From NCBI GenBank assembly GCA_965237775.1, contig OZ250155.1:1550001-1614000 (forward strand): a stretch of DNA of 64,000 nt, read 5' to 3'. Under the pieces are notes generated by a model. The model saw nothing but the letters and a program-made list of their open reading frames with translations. It had not been told where the DNA came from and ran no database searches. Shown here one piece after another: positions 1-9,192 of this stretch. How positions within the stretch are numbered: position 1 is the stretch's first letter; every line of letters starts with the position of its first letter. Source of the DNA: CATOSP01 sp965237775 (GTDB taxonomy: Bacteria; Chloroflexota; Dehalococcoidia; Lucifugimonadales; UBA3495). The position numbers and the translations under genes were made by a program.

Positions 1-172
1 CCAGCCCTACAACCTGGTGCTGGTCCACTTGGATGAAGACCCTGGGATCAACTTTTACTCCAACCTCCCCGGCACTCAGGTGGACGATGTGCCTATAGGT
101 GCGGCGGTGGAGGTGTACTTCGAAGAAGTAGCGCCGGGGCAAATGATCCACGAGTGGCGCGTGGTTTCCTAA
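1..172 (+). CDS. DUF35 OB-fold protein, C-terminal fragment
   Basis: The frame is open from the window edge (first full codon at base 2) to TAA at 170-172 and gives the last 56 residues. They read as the closing beta-barrel of a DUF35 OB-fold acyl-CoA-associated protein: a VLVHLDED strand, a VPIGAAVEVYFEEV strand and a short polar tail, matching the layout of the complete DUF35 gene at 42101. The N-terminal zinc ribbon lies outside the window. It is followed 48 bases later by a thiolase-like gene, its usual partner. Family assignment rests on the fragment plus this context. Confidence 0.7.
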   Translation, partial: QPYNLVLVHLDEDPGINFYSNLPGTQVDDVPIGAAVEVYFEEVAPGQMIHEWRVVS

Positions 173-220
173 CTATCCTAATTCCAAAATCGTAAGATTG
201 GACTTGAGAAAGGGCGGTAA

Positions 221-1537
221 ATGACTTCGTTAAGTGACTATTCCTGGAGGAGAAACACCGAAGGACTTGGGGTATGGGACCACCGCGGACAGGTGGCCGT
301 CGCCGGGTTCGGACATTCCGAAATTGACCGGCGCTGGGACGAGGAATCCATGGACAGGACCGTTGGCGCGTTCTCAATACAGGCTTGTCAACGGGCCATG
401 GAGGACGCGGGCGTTACCGCCGATCAGATTGACGGCGTGATTTGCTGCGACTCGCACATCGCGGGACCCAGCGGCGGCACCGCCGGAAGATGGGCGCCAC
501 GCCCGTACTTTGATGCACCCTACGACTCAGAATGGGGCCTAACTCTGGTCAACGGCGAATGGCTTGCCAAGCAAATGGGCCTAACCAACGTCAAATTCGC
601 ACCCTCCGGTGTGCCTGCCATCGGCGAGATGTTGGGCTTGGCCTCCCAGGCGATCGCCGACGGGCTCTGTACCACCTGCCTGGTGATTTATCCTACCGGA
701 AACCTTGAAGGGCGTTACCGCCGGGGCGGCGAGAACGCCGAGGACCACGCCCGCGGAGGCCGTCAATGGACCGTGCCCTGGGGCAACCACGGCGGTAATG
801 ACTTCATCAACGCATTCCCCCACCAGCAGTACTGTCACAAGTACGGCGGCGTCCACGACGACCTGGCCCCATTCGTAGTGAACCAACACCGGAACGGTCT
901 GATGACTCCCTGGGGTTTCAACGCGACTCATGACATCCCCCAGCTTACGGTGGAAGACTACGTTTCTTCCCGATTTATCCTGAAACCCCTGAGGCTGTGG
1001 GACTGCGACAGGCCAGTCAACGCCTCCGGAGCCTACCTGTTCACAACCGCCGAACGGGCCAGGGACATGAAGCAGCCTCCGGTCTACATTCTCAACCACA
1101 ACCAGCACAACGCGGGTACGCGGAGCACCCAGGCGGTTTTGGACGAAATCGAGGCGGAAACCGACCGTCTCGCCCGCATGATGTTCGAAGGCTCAGGGCT
1201 GAGCGCAGACGAAGTGGACATCTTCAATCCCTACGATGGTTACTCCACAATGACCCAATTTTGGTTGGAGGCGTTCCAATGGCACGGAGTGAAACGGGGC
1301 GACGCATTCCCGTTCTACGCCGATGATATACGTGTGGAAGGTCCCCATCCCTTCAGTTCCAGCGGGGGCAACCTGGGGACCGGCCGGCTTCGGACCGCCA
1401 TGTGGACCGATAGCATTGAGCAGCTCCGAGGATCGGCAGGCCCGCGTCAGGTCACGGTAAGGGCCGAGGCAGCCGTTTCGGGGTTCGGTCCTCCGCTGGG
1501 TGGAGGCTGGATAGCCTTCGGCAAATATCCGAACTAG
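221..1537 (+). CDS. Thiolase-like lipid-transfer protein (SCP-x/Ltp type)
   Basis: 438 aa. The fold is that of thiolase-like proteins annotated as acetyl-CoA acetyltransferase or lipid-transfer protein: N-terminal VAVAGFGHSE, a DAGVTADQIDGVI segment, and a C-terminal HPFSSSGGNLG segment matching the thiolase GHP..SG loop. Where active thiolases carry the nucleophilic Cys (C-x-S-G), this protein reads APSGVPAIG, so classical Claisen chemistry is doubtful. Known relatives (for example Ltp2 in steroid side-chain degradation) act as retro-aldolases together with a DUF35 protein, and a DUF35 gene ends just upstream. ATG start, weak Shine-Dalgarno (AAAGGGCGG). Confidence 0.8.
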   Translation: MTSLSDYSWRRNTEGLGVWDHRGQVAVAGFGHSEIDRRWDEESMDRTVGAFSIQACQRAMEDAGVTADQIDGVICCDSHIAGPSGGTAGRWAPRPYFDAPYDSEWGLTLVNGEWLAKQMGLTNVKFAPSGVPAIGEMLGLASQAIADGLCTTCLVIYPTGNLEGRYRRGGENAEDHARGGRQWTVPWGNHGGNDFINAFPHQQYCHKYGGVHDDLAPFVVNQHRNGLMTPWGFNATHDIPQLTVEDYVSSRFILKPLRLWDCDRPVNASGAYLFTTAERARDMKQPPVYILNHNQHNAGTRSTQAVLDEIEAETDRLARMMFEGSGLSADEVDIFNPYDGYSTMTQFWLEAFQWHGVKRGDAFPFYADDIRVEGPHPFSSSGGNLGTGRLRTAMWTDSIEQLRGSAGPRQVTVRAEAAVSGFGPPLGGGWIAFGKYPN

Positions 1538-1583
1538 AACTAGGATCCTCTTCAGGGGCGCACTCGCCTCTAGGAACGAAAGT

Positions 1584-1615
1584 GGCCTTCGGACCAGCGT
1601 CCGAAGGCCGTTTCT
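1584..1615. terminator. Bidirectional intrinsic terminator between convergent genes
   Basis: A perfect 11-bp stem (GGCCTTCGGAC at 1584-1594 with its complement at 1599-1609) has a 4-base loop and a T-rich tail (GTTTCT) on the plus strand; the minus strand has ACTTTC after the stem. It lies between the end of the thiolase-like gene and the end of the DUF502 gene, where a shared terminator is expected. Confidence 0.75.
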
Positions 1616-1645
1616 GTGCCGGTGGTTAATATTGGGGATTGATCA

Positions 1646-2332
1646 TCAACCCGAGCTGGTGATCTCCTGACGCCCAAGGTCCGTCTGCTGCAATAAGGTG
1701 CCCGCCAGTATACCGCCCGATACGATCACCTTCATTGCGTCGTCTACTGACATGCCGGTGGGCGTGACATCACTGCTGGGCACCATTATCAGGAACCCAG
1801 ATGAAGGCAGAGGTGTCGTGGGAACATATATGGCCAGAGTTTCCACCCCATCGGTATTGATCAGGGTAGACGTCACCAGCCCAATGGCCTGAGAGCCGGG
1901 GCGAGGGAATTCCACGAGAACCACACTGCTAAACCGGGACGTGTTATTGGAGGAAAGCAGCTCGACCGCACTACGCGTGGTCCCATAGATGGTCTTAACC
2001 AACGGGATGACTTCCAGGATACGGTGGATGAGGCCGATAAGCCTGCGTCCCAACACAAAAGCGGCGACAAGCCCGGCCAGGTAGACGAGGAACACCAAGG
2101 CGGCGAAGCCAATCCCGGGAATCTCCGGCCCAGGCAGGTAGCCGAGGGGCCTTTTCAGAACTGGGTCCAGGAGATCGAAGAAGAACTTGAAGACCAAGAC
2201 GGTGATGCCGATGGGCAGCAACACCAGAATGCCCGCGCCCAGGGTACGTTCCACATGGCGCAGCAGGAAACGGAACCCTCCCGGTCTGTTGAGGCGGAAA
2301 GCGGGACCAGGAGATTCTGGCGGGTTGGCCAA
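1646..2332 (-). CDS. DUF502 family membrane protein
   Basis: About 228 aa. Two hydrophobic helices near the N-terminus (around AGILVLLPIGITVLVFKFFF and GFAALVFLVYLAGLVAAFVL) precede a conserved soluble part containing VIPLVKTIYGTTRSAVELL, VLVEFPRPGSQAIGLVTS and the YVPTTPLPSSGFLIMVP segment typical of DUF502. Function unknown; it acts at the cytoplasmic membrane. I chose the TTG at 2332 because GGAGGA lies 5 bases upstream and the start falls 13 bases after the preceding gene's stop. An ATG at 2401 would give 251 aa but overlaps that gene by 56 bases. Last gene of the minus-strand run starting near 8.7 kb. Confidence 0.8.
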   Translation of the reverse strand: MANPPESPGPAFRLNRPGGFRFLLRHVERTLGAGILVLLPIGITVLVFKFFFDLLDPVLKRPLGYLPGPEIPGIGFAALVFLVYLAGLVAAFVLGRRLIGLIHRILEVIPLVKTIYGTTRSAVELLSSNNTSRFSSVVLVEFPRPGSQAIGLVTSTLINTDGVETLAIYVPTTPLPSSGFLIMVPSSDVTPTGMSVDDAMKVIVSGGILAGTLLQQTDLGRQEITSSG

Positions 2333-2345
2333 GCGCTCCTCCGGT

Positions 2346-3560
2346 TTACCGAGGGGGCGTCGGCAAATTAGACTCGTAGACTTCAGCCACCCGCTCGGCA
2401 ACGGCGTCCCAGCTCATCCCCTCGGCCCTACGCCGGGCGGCATGGCCCATGCTCTGCTGCAGTCTCTTATTGGATATTATCATCTCGAGTGAACCGGCGA
2501 AAGCCTCCGGGCAGCGCCACGACTTCAGGTAGCCGGTGTGGCCGTGTTGAATGATGGTTGAGAGACCGCCAACTCGTGTCGCCACCACCGGAGTGCCGCA
2601 AGCCATCGACTCCAACGCGGCGAGGCCGAAGCTCTCATAAAACGAAGGCACCACGCAAACGTCGGCGGCGTTGTAGTACACGGGAAGCTCCTCGTGGTCG
2701 ACTCTGCCGATAAAGTCGACCATCTCCGATATCTCCAGACGCCGCGCGAGTTCCCGCATCCGCTCGACCTCTGGGTCGTGTTCCAAGCCTCCGCCAACCA
2801 CAAGTAGACGCAACGGTTGGCAGGAGTCCATCTGGGCGGTGGCGTGGATGAGCAACTCCAGGCCCTTGAGCGGTTCGATGCGGCCCACGAACAGAAGGAC
2901 CTTTTCTCCGTCCAACCCCAGCCTATCCCGGACCGTATGCTGGTCCAGGGGGCGAAACATCTGAAGGTCAACCCCGCAGGGAATCAGCAAGATCTTCTCA
3001 GGGTCCGCGCCGTAGAGTCTCACCATCGAGTCGCGTTCGTGGGGGCTGTAGGCGATGACCCGGGTTGCGGAAGCCATCAGGTCCCGCTCCGTCTCCTGCC
3101 TGCGGACCGGTTCCGTTTCTCCGGCCCTGGACTGCAATTTGATAAGCCCTAGTGTGTGGAAGGTGATAACGTGTGGGACGCGCCAGCTAGAGGCCGCTTC
3201 CCGGCCCACCCATCCGGACAGCCAGTAGTGGGAGTGGACCGCTTGGTAGGTCAGCCCATTGTCCGCCACGAATTCCAGCACCCGTTGTATGAACTCAGGC
3301 AGGCTATCGAATAACTGGCCAAGGGGAGTGTCAGCTTTGCCGGCGGGCAGGTGGATTACGCGCACCATTGGCGAGATTTCATGGGTTTCGCCGTGGGGTT
3401 CCGGGTGCTCACGGGTGAAGATGTCCACTCTGGTCCCGAGGTTGCCCAGGGAGCGGGCCAGTTGGCGGACATGGAGGTTCATGCCCCCGGCCTTGCCCTC
3501 TCCCAGCGCGGCCAGGGGGCAGGCGTGGAAGCTGACCATGGCCACGCGGTCAAGGCTCAC
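2346..3560 (-). CDS. Glycosyltransferase family 4 (MshA/sucrose-synthase-like)
   Basis: 404 aa GT-B fold retaining glycosyltransferase. The N-terminal Rossmann half carries GGMNLHVRQLARSLGNLG; the HSHYWLSGWVG and VITFHTLG segments follow. The C-terminal half has VLLFVGRIEPLKGLELLI and the nucleotide-sugar motif PSFYESFGLAALESMACGTP, including the E-x7-E element. It resembles MshA and sucrose-phosphate-synthase-like enzymes of GT4, but no mycothiol genes are visible, so donor and acceptor are unknown. Its start overlaps the stop of the GNAT gene by 4 bases (ATGA), indicating translational coupling. Confidence 0.85.
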   Translation of the reverse strand: MSLDRVAMVSFHACPLAALGEGKAGGMNLHVRQLARSLGNLGTRVDIFTREHPEPHGETHEISPMVRVIHLPAGKADTPLGQLFDSLPEFIQRVLEFVADNGLTYQAVHSHYWLSGWVGREAASSWRVPHVITFHTLGLIKLQSRAGETEPVRRQETERDLMASATRVIAYSPHERDSMVRLYGADPEKILLIPCGVDLQMFRPLDQHTVRDRLGLDGEKVLLFVGRIEPLKGLELLIHATAQMDSCQPLRLLVVGGGLEHDPEVERMRELARRLEISEMVDFIGRVDHEELPVYYNAADVCVVPSFYESFGLAALESMACGTPVVATRVGGLSTIIQHGHTGYLKSWRCPEAFAGSLEMIISNKRLQQSMGHAARRRAEGMSWDAVAERVAEVYESNLPTPPR

Positions 3561-4534
3561 TGCCGCCTCACCACCATCTGGTAAAGGTTGCGCGGCCTGC
3601 CGCCCAGGTGGTGCTTATACGGCTCGGAGCCTCGTAAGAAGTCGAAATATCCGATGCCCTCGTCAATAGCGCTGCGGAGGCACAGGGCGTTCAAGAGCAA
3701 GCCCACACTGTAGTAGCCGAATTCCGGGTTGTATCCGCTGTTGTATAACAGCCGCGAGGAGGCATAGTCGAAGCAAAGGCTCGTGGCCACGACTTCGTCC
3801 TCGATCTCCAGGAAGTAAAGACGCAGGAGGCCCAATTGGGCCATCCGCGAAGTGATGCTGTGGAAAAACACCTCGCGGCGCCCTGTCATGTATTCGTTCT
3901 TTTCCTCGCTGCTCATGCGCATCAGGGTGATGAACTCCGGCAAACGGGAAATGACCTCTTCCTGGCCGGAGACGTAGTACCAACGCCAGTTGGGGAGCCC
4001 TTCCAGCCGCCTGAATTTGCGGCGCAATTCGTGACGGTCCTTCCTGGAAAGAACGGAGAGGTATTCCTCCCAGGTTTCGGGAAGCTCAATCCCAGAGGAA
4101 GTGTCCTCCTGTTCCACATGGACCGAATAACCGCGCTGCCGGGCGAGGTCTGGCAGGTACGAGAGGGTGGGAGAAGTCTCCACCAGCGAGTCCAGCCGGA
4201 GGGTGTCCCAGCTTCGCTCGTCCAGGCGTCCCAGGAGGATATCAAAGAAGGAGGCCTCGTATCCGGGGCGTACCATGAAATCGTTGTAATCGACGGTTTC
4301 CTGGCTTCCGAGCAGGGCCAGCGTGTCACCGGTTTGGGTGAGTGACGCCACCGCGGTAACGCCTTCGGGTGAGCGGAGGTAAAAGCCCGCCATTTCCTTG
4401 TCCGCCCCGAAAGTGTCCCACCACACCTGTTGCCATTGTGGGGTCAGGAAAAGGGTATTCACCGGGGAAGCCGAAAGTACGCCCTCCCATTCAGACTCGA
4501 TCTCCTGGAACGATGTGAGGGGAGATGGGGCCAT
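3557..4534 (-). CDS. GNAT-superfamily acyltransferase, FemAB/CelD-like
   Basis: 325 aa. The N-terminal NTLFLTPQWQQVWWDTFG motif, the central RKDRHELRRKFRRLE basic helix and the C-terminal YNSGYNPEFGYYSVGLLLNA and FDFLRGSEPYKHHLGG segments are characteristic of BioF2-like (Acetyltransf_6) proteins, often annotated as cellulose-biosynthesis protein CelD or lipid II/peptidyl acyltransferases. The substrate is unknown; the glycosyltransferase downstream suggests a role in envelope glycan or glycolipid modification. ATG start with GGAGGT inside the end of folE, 3 bases after that gene's stop. Confidence 0.8.
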   Translation of the reverse strand: MAPSPLTSFQEIESEWEGVLSASPVNTLFLTPQWQQVWWDTFGADKEMAGFYLRSPEGVTAVASLTQTGDTLALLGSQETVDYNDFMVRPGYEASFFDILLGRLDERSWDTLRLDSLVETSPTLSYLPDLARQRGYSVHVEQEDTSSGIELPETWEEYLSVLSRKDRHELRRKFRRLEGLPNWRWYYVSGQEEVISRLPEFITLMRMSSEEKNEYMTGRREVFFHSITSRMAQLGLLRLYFLEIEDEVVATSLCFDYASSRLLYNSGYNPEFGYYSVGLLLNALCLRSAIDEGIGYFDFLRGSEPYKHHLGGRPRNLYQMVVRRQ

Positions 4535-4537
4535 AGA

Positions 4538-5083
4538 CTACCTCCGCCGAAGCAACGCGAGTAATTCTTCCCTGCTTACCCCGCTGCTTTGGAATTTACC
4601 CCTCACCGCCGTGGTGACGACGCGGCTGCCAGGCTTCTGGACGCCGCGCATGGACATGCACATGTGCTCCGCCTGGAGTTCCACCGCGACTCCGTCTGGG
4701 TTCAGGGCCTGAAAGATCGCGTCCGCAATCTGGCCGGTCAGCCGTTCCTGGACCTGAAGCCTGCGGGCGGCCACGTCGAGCGCGCGGGCCAACTTGCTAA
4801 CCCCGGCGATCTTTTGATTGGGGATGTACGCCATCCCGGCAGTGCCGAAAAAGGGGAGGATGTGATGCTCGCACATGGAATGGAAGGGGATGTTGCTTAG
4901 CACCACCGGGTCCTGGTGGTCTGCCTCGAACACCGTGTCGATCTCGGTCATCGGGTCCACGCCGACCCCGGAAAGCAGCTCCCGGTACATGCGCGCCACC
5001 CGTGCAGGCGTCTCCATGAGACCTTCCCGCCGTGGGTCTTCACCGATGGCCTCCAGAAAGCCGGACACCGACTGCTCAATCAA
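4538..5083 (-). CDS. folE: GTP cyclohydrolase I
   Basis: 181 aa, full length for the catalytic core. It converts GTP to 7,8-dihydroneopterin triphosphate, the first step of tetrahydrofolate synthesis. Zinc ligands are visible: Cys71 and His74 in HSMCEHH and Cys142 in AEHMCMSMRG. The substrate-binding IAGVSKLAR segment is also present. The start is TTG (5083), since no in-frame ATG lies upstream of the conserved ETPARVARMY helix. It follows thrC by 29 bases in the same operon; folate links it to glyA and fmt elsewhere in the window. Confidence 0.93.
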   Translation of the reverse strand: MIEQSVSGFLEAIGEDPRREGLMETPARVARMYRELLSGVGVDPMTEIDTVFEADHQDPVVLSNIPFHSMCEHHILPFFGTAGMAYIPNQKIAGVSKLARALDVAARRLQVQERLTGQIADAIFQALNPDGVAVELQAEHMCMSMRGVQKPGSRVVTTAVRGKFQSSGVSREELLALLRRR

Positions 5084-5112
5084 CTGCTCGTGTACGATAA
5101 ATGGCCTTCTTG

Positions 5113-6174
5113 CTAATTGGAATCCGCCATCGCCAGGGCTTCGACGGCTTCGATGTTCGGTTCAACTTCCGTAGCCAAATTTAGGACGCTACTGATGGCC
5201 AGGTCGGGGTCTTTAAGTCCAGTACCGGTCAGGATACATACTACTCTACGGTCTGACAGATTCAAACCTTCCCGGTGCAGCTTGGCCAGCCCGGCGAAGG
5301 AGACCGCCGAGGCGGGTTCGCAAAAGATGCCTTCCTGAGAGGCTATCATGCGGTAAGCATCCAGGATTTCGTCGTCGCTTACCATGTCGATTACACCTCC
5401 CGAGTCGTCCCGGGCCTCTATAGCCCCCTGCCAACTGGCGGGATTGCCGATGCGTATGGCGGACGCGATAGTCTGGGGGTTGGCCACCGGCGCACCCCGG
5501 ACTATCGGCGCGGCCCCTTCGGCCTGAAATCCCATCATGGCCGGGAGGACCTCGCTGCGTCCGACCCGGCGGTATTCTTTGAACCCCTTCCAATAGGCGG
5601 TGATGTTGCCCGCGTTGCCCACGGGGATGAATACGTAATCTGGCGCGCCACCCAGGATGTCCACGATCTCGAAGGCGGCCGTCTTCTGCCCTTCCAGCCT
5701 GTGGGGGTTTAGGGAGTTCACGAGGGTCACGGGATGAGTCTCGGTGTAGTCCCGGACCAGGTTGAGAGCGGAGTCAAAGTTTCCTTTGACCATGAGGATC
5801 TTCGCCCCGTAGGCCATTGCCTGGGCAAGCTTGCCCATGGCCACCTCTCCCTTGGGAATGAGCACGAAGGCGGGGAGGTCGCAGTAGGCGCTGTAGGCCG
5901 CCGCGGACGCGCTGGTGTTGCCCGTGGAGGCGCACATTACCGCTGTGCTGCCCTCTTCCAGGGCTTTGGCAATGGTCACAACCATCCCACGGTCTTTGAA
6001 AGAACCCGTGGGGTTGCAGCCTTCCAGCTTGAAATATAGCTCGTCGCAGCCGATTGTCGCGCCGAGCCGCCTGGACTTAACCAACGGTGTGTCACCCTCC
6101 CCCATCGAGATCATGGGGGTGGCGGCGGTTACCGGCAGGAAGTCCGCGTAAGCGTTCAATACGCCAATACCCAT
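5113..6174 (-). CDS. thrC: Threonine synthase
   Basis: 353 aa PLP enzyme converting O-phosphohomoserine to threonine and phosphate. The Schiff-base lysine is Lys60 in NPTGSFKDRGM; further PLP contacts are ASTGNTSASAAAY and the IPVGNAGNITAYWKG phosphate-binding loop. The length matches the compact (class II-type) bacterial enzymes. It lies directly downstream of hom, the preceding step of the aspartate-family pathway, with 68 bases between them. Confidence 0.93.
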   Translation of the reverse strand: MGIGVLNAYADFLPVTAATPMISMGEGDTPLVKSRRLGATIGCDELYFKLEGCNPTGSFKDRGMVVTIAKALEEGSTAVMCASTGNTSASAAAYSAYCDLPAFVLIPKGEVAMGKLAQAMAYGAKILMVKGNFDSALNLVRDYTETHPVTLVNSLNPHRLEGQKTAAFEIVDILGGAPDYVFIPVGNAGNITAYWKGFKEYRRVGRSEVLPAMMGFQAEGAAPIVRGAPVANPQTIASAIRIGNPASWQGAIEARDDSGGVIDMVSDDEILDAYRMIASQEGIFCEPASAVSFAGLAKLHREGLNLSDRRVVCILTGTGLKDPDLAISSVLNLATEVEPNIEAVEALAMADSN

Positions 6175-6242
6175 TAGCTTAGTCCGCCCCCGTGCGCCGC
6201 ATTGTGGCCCGTGTCTATTGGTCCCATACTCCGGACCTTTCC

Positions 6243-7565
6243 TTATTCCTCGATCCTGAGCAGGTTGTTGACATCCCGCACGTCGTCGAGCGTGTTGACC
6301 TGCTGGAGAGATTCCTGGACCGACGACTCCAGAGCGGGATGGGTGATGATTACGATTTCAGCGGTCTGATTCGCCGGGTCGCTATCCTTCTGAATTACCG
6401 ACGCGATGCTGATATGGCCGTCACCCAGGATACGGGCGATCTGGGCCAACACGCCGGGTCGGTCGGCGACGGTGAGCCTCAGATAATACTTGCAATTGAG
6501 GTCGTCGACCGGCGCAACACTCACAGGAGTAACGCCGTCCCTGCCCGTCTCCGGCCAGGTAACTGTTCTAGTCGGACTGCCAGGCCCGTTAGCGAGGGAG
6601 CGTGCGATCTCGATCAGGTCCCCCACCACCGCGCTGGTTGTGGGAAATCTGCCCGCGCCCATCCCATGTAACAGCACGTTCCCGCAGAGGCTTCCCTCGA
6701 CTTCTACGGCGTTATAGACGCCATCCACTTTGGCCAGCATGTGGTCCAGGGGTATCAATGCCGGGTGTACTCTTGCCCGCACAGCCCCTCCGGAGACGCT
6801 GGCTATGGCAAGGGGCTTAATGGCGTAGCCCAACTCTCCGGCGTAGCGGAAGTCGTTGGCTTCCAGCGAGGAGATACCCTGCCGGAATATGTCCTCGGGT
6901 TGAAATTGGCAGTGGTAGGCCAGGGAGGCGAGGATAGCTAGCTTGAATCCGGCGTCAATTCCATCTACGTCGTTGGTGGGGTCGGACTCGGCGTAGCCGC
7001 GCTCTTGGGCTTCTGAAAGGGCCTGTTCGAAGCTGGAGTGGTCCAGCGCCATGCGGGTGAGGATGAAATTGGTGGTCCCGTTGATGATGCCGCGAATGGA
7101 GCGGATATCGTTGGCCAGGAGTTGGCTCATCAAGCAGCCGACGATGGGAATACCACCGCCGACACTAGCCTCGAAGAGCAGATTTACATTGTTGTGTTGG
7201 GCCAGCGATATCAACTCCGGCCCATGCTTGGCCACCGCCTCTTTGTTGGCGGTAACCACGTGTTTGCCCCCGGAAAGCGCGTCTCTCAGGTACCGTGTAG
7301 CGGGCTGATCGCCGCCGATGACTTCCGTAACGATCTGAATGGCGGGATCGTTTAGGATGTCCTCCGGGTCGGTCGTGATGAGGTCGCCTGGTATGGCCGG
7401 GTCCCGGGGCTTGGCCGCGTCTCTCACCAGGACCTTTTTGAGCGTGACCGGTCTTCCGACTTTGCGGGAGATGTCCGAGTCCGGGTCTAGAAGGGCCGAA
7501 GCGACACCGCCGCCCACGACACCCAGACCCATCAGTCCAATACCTATTTCATTGGGGTCGCTCAC
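6243..7565 (-). CDS. hom: Homoserine dehydrogenase with C-terminal ACT domain
   Basis: 440 aa. It reduces aspartate semialdehyde to homoserine. The N-terminal NAD(P)-binding Rossmann motif is GLMGLGVVGGGVASALL; the catalytic domain has the conserved GIINGTTNFILTRM and YAESDPTNDVDGIDAGFKLAILAS segments. An ACT domain near residues 355-430 (LTVADRPGVLAQIARIL) is the usual site of threonine feedback. GTG start at 7565, 9 bases after the stop of the PPIase-like gene; thrC follows. Confidence 0.93.
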   Translation of the reverse strand: MSDPNEIGIGLMGLGVVGGGVASALLDPDSDISRKVGRPVTLKKVLVRDAAKPRDPAIPGDLITTDPEDILNDPAIQIVTEVIGGDQPATRYLRDALSGGKHVVTANKEAVAKHGPELISLAQHNNVNLLFEASVGGGIPIVGCLMSQLLANDIRSIRGIINGTTNFILTRMALDHSSFEQALSEAQERGYAESDPTNDVDGIDAGFKLAILASLAYHCQFQPEDIFRQGISSLEANDFRYAGELGYAIKPLAIASVSGGAVRARVHPALIPLDHMLAKVDGVYNAVEVEGSLCGNVLLHGMGAGRFPTTSAVVGDLIEIARSLANGPGSPTRTVTWPETGRDGVTPVSVAPVDDLNCKYYLRLTVADRPGVLAQIARILGDGHISIASVIQKDSDPANQTAEIVIITHPALESSVQESLQQVNTLDDVRDVNNLLRIEE

Positions 7566-7574
7566 CTGGTTGGA

Positions 7575-8726
7575 CTACCTTCCCCTCTGTCCGCCCTGCC
7601 CCAGATCGGCCCTGGATGCGCTGAGATGGACCTGGTCCGCGACCCAGGCGTAGTATTCGCTGTTGAAGTTCATCTTCAGCCAGCCGCCTTCCGCACCTTG
7701 AAGTTGCTGCAGTGACTGCCACTCTTTGACCAATTCCAGGCTGAGCTTCGCCCGCATCAGGTCCGAGATTTCCCGTTCTTCCGGCTCAGAGAGAACTTGA
7801 ACGATGTAAATACCGTCCTGGTTGAATTCGGGGTTGCCGGTCTCACCGGGTCTCAGGCGCTCCTCTTGCTTCTCTTCATCACCGAACAGGAGGTTGTCCA
7901 GTCCGGGGAACGCTTTCTTTGGCACCCACCCGACGTAACCCCTGGCGTTGGCGAAGTTCCCCGGGGCCGAGACTTCCGAAGCAACCTTGGCGAAATCCTC
8001 GTTGTCCAGCCGGTCCCTCACCTCGGAGGAGTCGATGCCCGACTCGACTTCGAGCCGAATCCACTGCACCTCTACATGTTCCTGATTATCCTCGATGGTG
8101 GAGCTCAGGATCGCCCGTAAGTAGCCAATCGATAACTGTTCTTCCAGAATCCTTTCGAAATCTTTCTCGGAAAGCCCTGTCCTGGCCAGAAAAATTTGGT
8201 AGGTATTGCGGAACTCCTCGTCCAGTTGACCCGGGTCGGTCTCCTGCCCCACAGGCTTGGTCGGGTAGAATTGGTCTCTGAGGGCGCGGTCGATGTCCTC
8301 ATCGGTGATGCTGATGCCCAGTCCAGGAGAAGCCTGGCGCAGCACCTCGGCATCCAAGAGATTGCTAAGGTACTCGAAGGGAACGATGCTGAGGTCGACC
8401 TTTCCGCTTATACCCTGCAACACACGGATACGCTGGACCAGGTCGCCCATGGTGAATTCGACGTTGCGGACGCTCCCGGCCCAGACCCTGGGCGGCCTGA
8501 AGAACTCCTGATAGTAGCCGAAGCTGACGACTCCGAATACCACGAGCAGGAGGAAGATTCCAATTGCGAAAGCGGCACGCTGGTGCCGGGCCTCACGCGT
8601 GAGCCTCACGGGGGTGGACTCGGCGCGCGCATCCCTACGGCGCGCCCGGCGTCCCCTGGAGCGCCTACGTCCTTCAGCGGGCGCGGTCTGCTCCGTGCCG
8701 GTGGTGCGGTTCCAAGGAAAAGCCAT
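7575..8726 (-). CDS. Membrane-anchored SurA/PpiC-like peptidyl-prolyl isomerase
   Basis: 383 aa. A basic, Arg-rich cytoplasmic N-terminus (about 45 residues) is followed by one transmembrane helix (FAIGIFLLLVVFGVVSFGYY), making it a signal anchor with an extracytoplasmic body. The body has a SurA_N-like helical chaperone region and a parvulin-like module (VEVQWIRLEVES, DFAKVASEVSAPGNFANARGYVGWVPK). The parvulin core is divergent, so isomerase activity is uncertain; a secretion-folding or chaperone role is inferred. It precedes hom by 9 bases, a neighbour with no obvious functional link. Confidence 0.75.
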   Translation of the reverse strand: MAFPWNRTTGTEQTAPAEGRRRSRGRRARRRDARAESTPVRLTREARHQRAAFAIGIFLLLVVFGVVSFGYYQEFFRPPRVWAGSVRNVEFTMGDLVQRIRVLQGISGKVDLSIVPFEYLSNLLDAEVLRQASPGLGISITDEDIDRALRDQFYPTKPVGQETDPGQLDEEFRNTYQIFLARTGLSEKDFERILEEQLSIGYLRAILSSTIEDNQEHVEVQWIRLEVESGIDSSEVRDRLDNEDFAKVASEVSAPGNFANARGYVGWVPKKAFPGLDNLLFGDEEKQEERLRPGETGNPEFNQDGIYIVQVLSEPEEREISDLMRAKLSLELVKEWQSLQQLQGAEGGWLKMNFNSEYYAWVADQVHLSASRADLGQGGQRGR

Positions 8727-8836
8727 CCTAACGCCTCGAAGAGACCGGAGAATCGGTCTGCGGCATAGTCTTTAACCGGTGATTGGCCGGTCCAGTCTCA
8801 AGCTAACCCTGAGGGCGAAGACCGGGGCCGGGAAGA

Positions 8837-9160
8837 TTACCGGCGCAGCCGGTTCATGGATGGGACAAAGGGCACGAAGGGGACCAACGCCAGGTGCCGG
8901 GCGCGTTGGATGGCCAAACGCAGCGCCCGTTGGTGCTTGGCGCAGACACCGCTCCTGCGGCGGGGCTCAATCTTGGCGCGGTCCGAAATGTAGCGGCGAA
9001 TCCGTTCGACGTCCTTGTAGTCGATGTCCTTGACGTGTTCGACGCAGAACGAACATACCTTGCGCCGGGGGGCGTACCTTCCACGTGGGCGGCGCCCTCC
9101 TCCTCCGGGACCTCGTCCAGGAGGCCTACCCTGGGGTGGGCGAGATGGTGCATTAGTCAT
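8837..9160 (-). CDS. rpsR: Small ribosomal subunit protein bS18
   Basis: 107 aa. The conserved core DYKDVERIRRYISDRAKIEPRR and CAKHQRALRLAIQRARHLALVPF identify bS18. It is the zinc-ribbon (C+) form: Cys36-x2-Cys39 pair with Cys73-x2-His76. The Gly/Pro/Arg-rich N-terminal extension of about 30 residues is longer than in most bacteria. It is third in the classical rpsF-ssb-rpsR operon, 32 bases after ssb. Confidence 0.95.
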   Translation of the reverse strand: MTNAPSRPPQGRPPGRGPGGGGRRPRGRYAPRRKVCSFCVEHVKDIDYKDVERIRRYISDRAKIEPRRRSGVCAKHQRALRLAIQRARHLALVPFVPFVPSMNRLRR

Positions 9161-9192
9161 ATCAGTCCTGGTCCTCCGGGTTTATATAAAGG

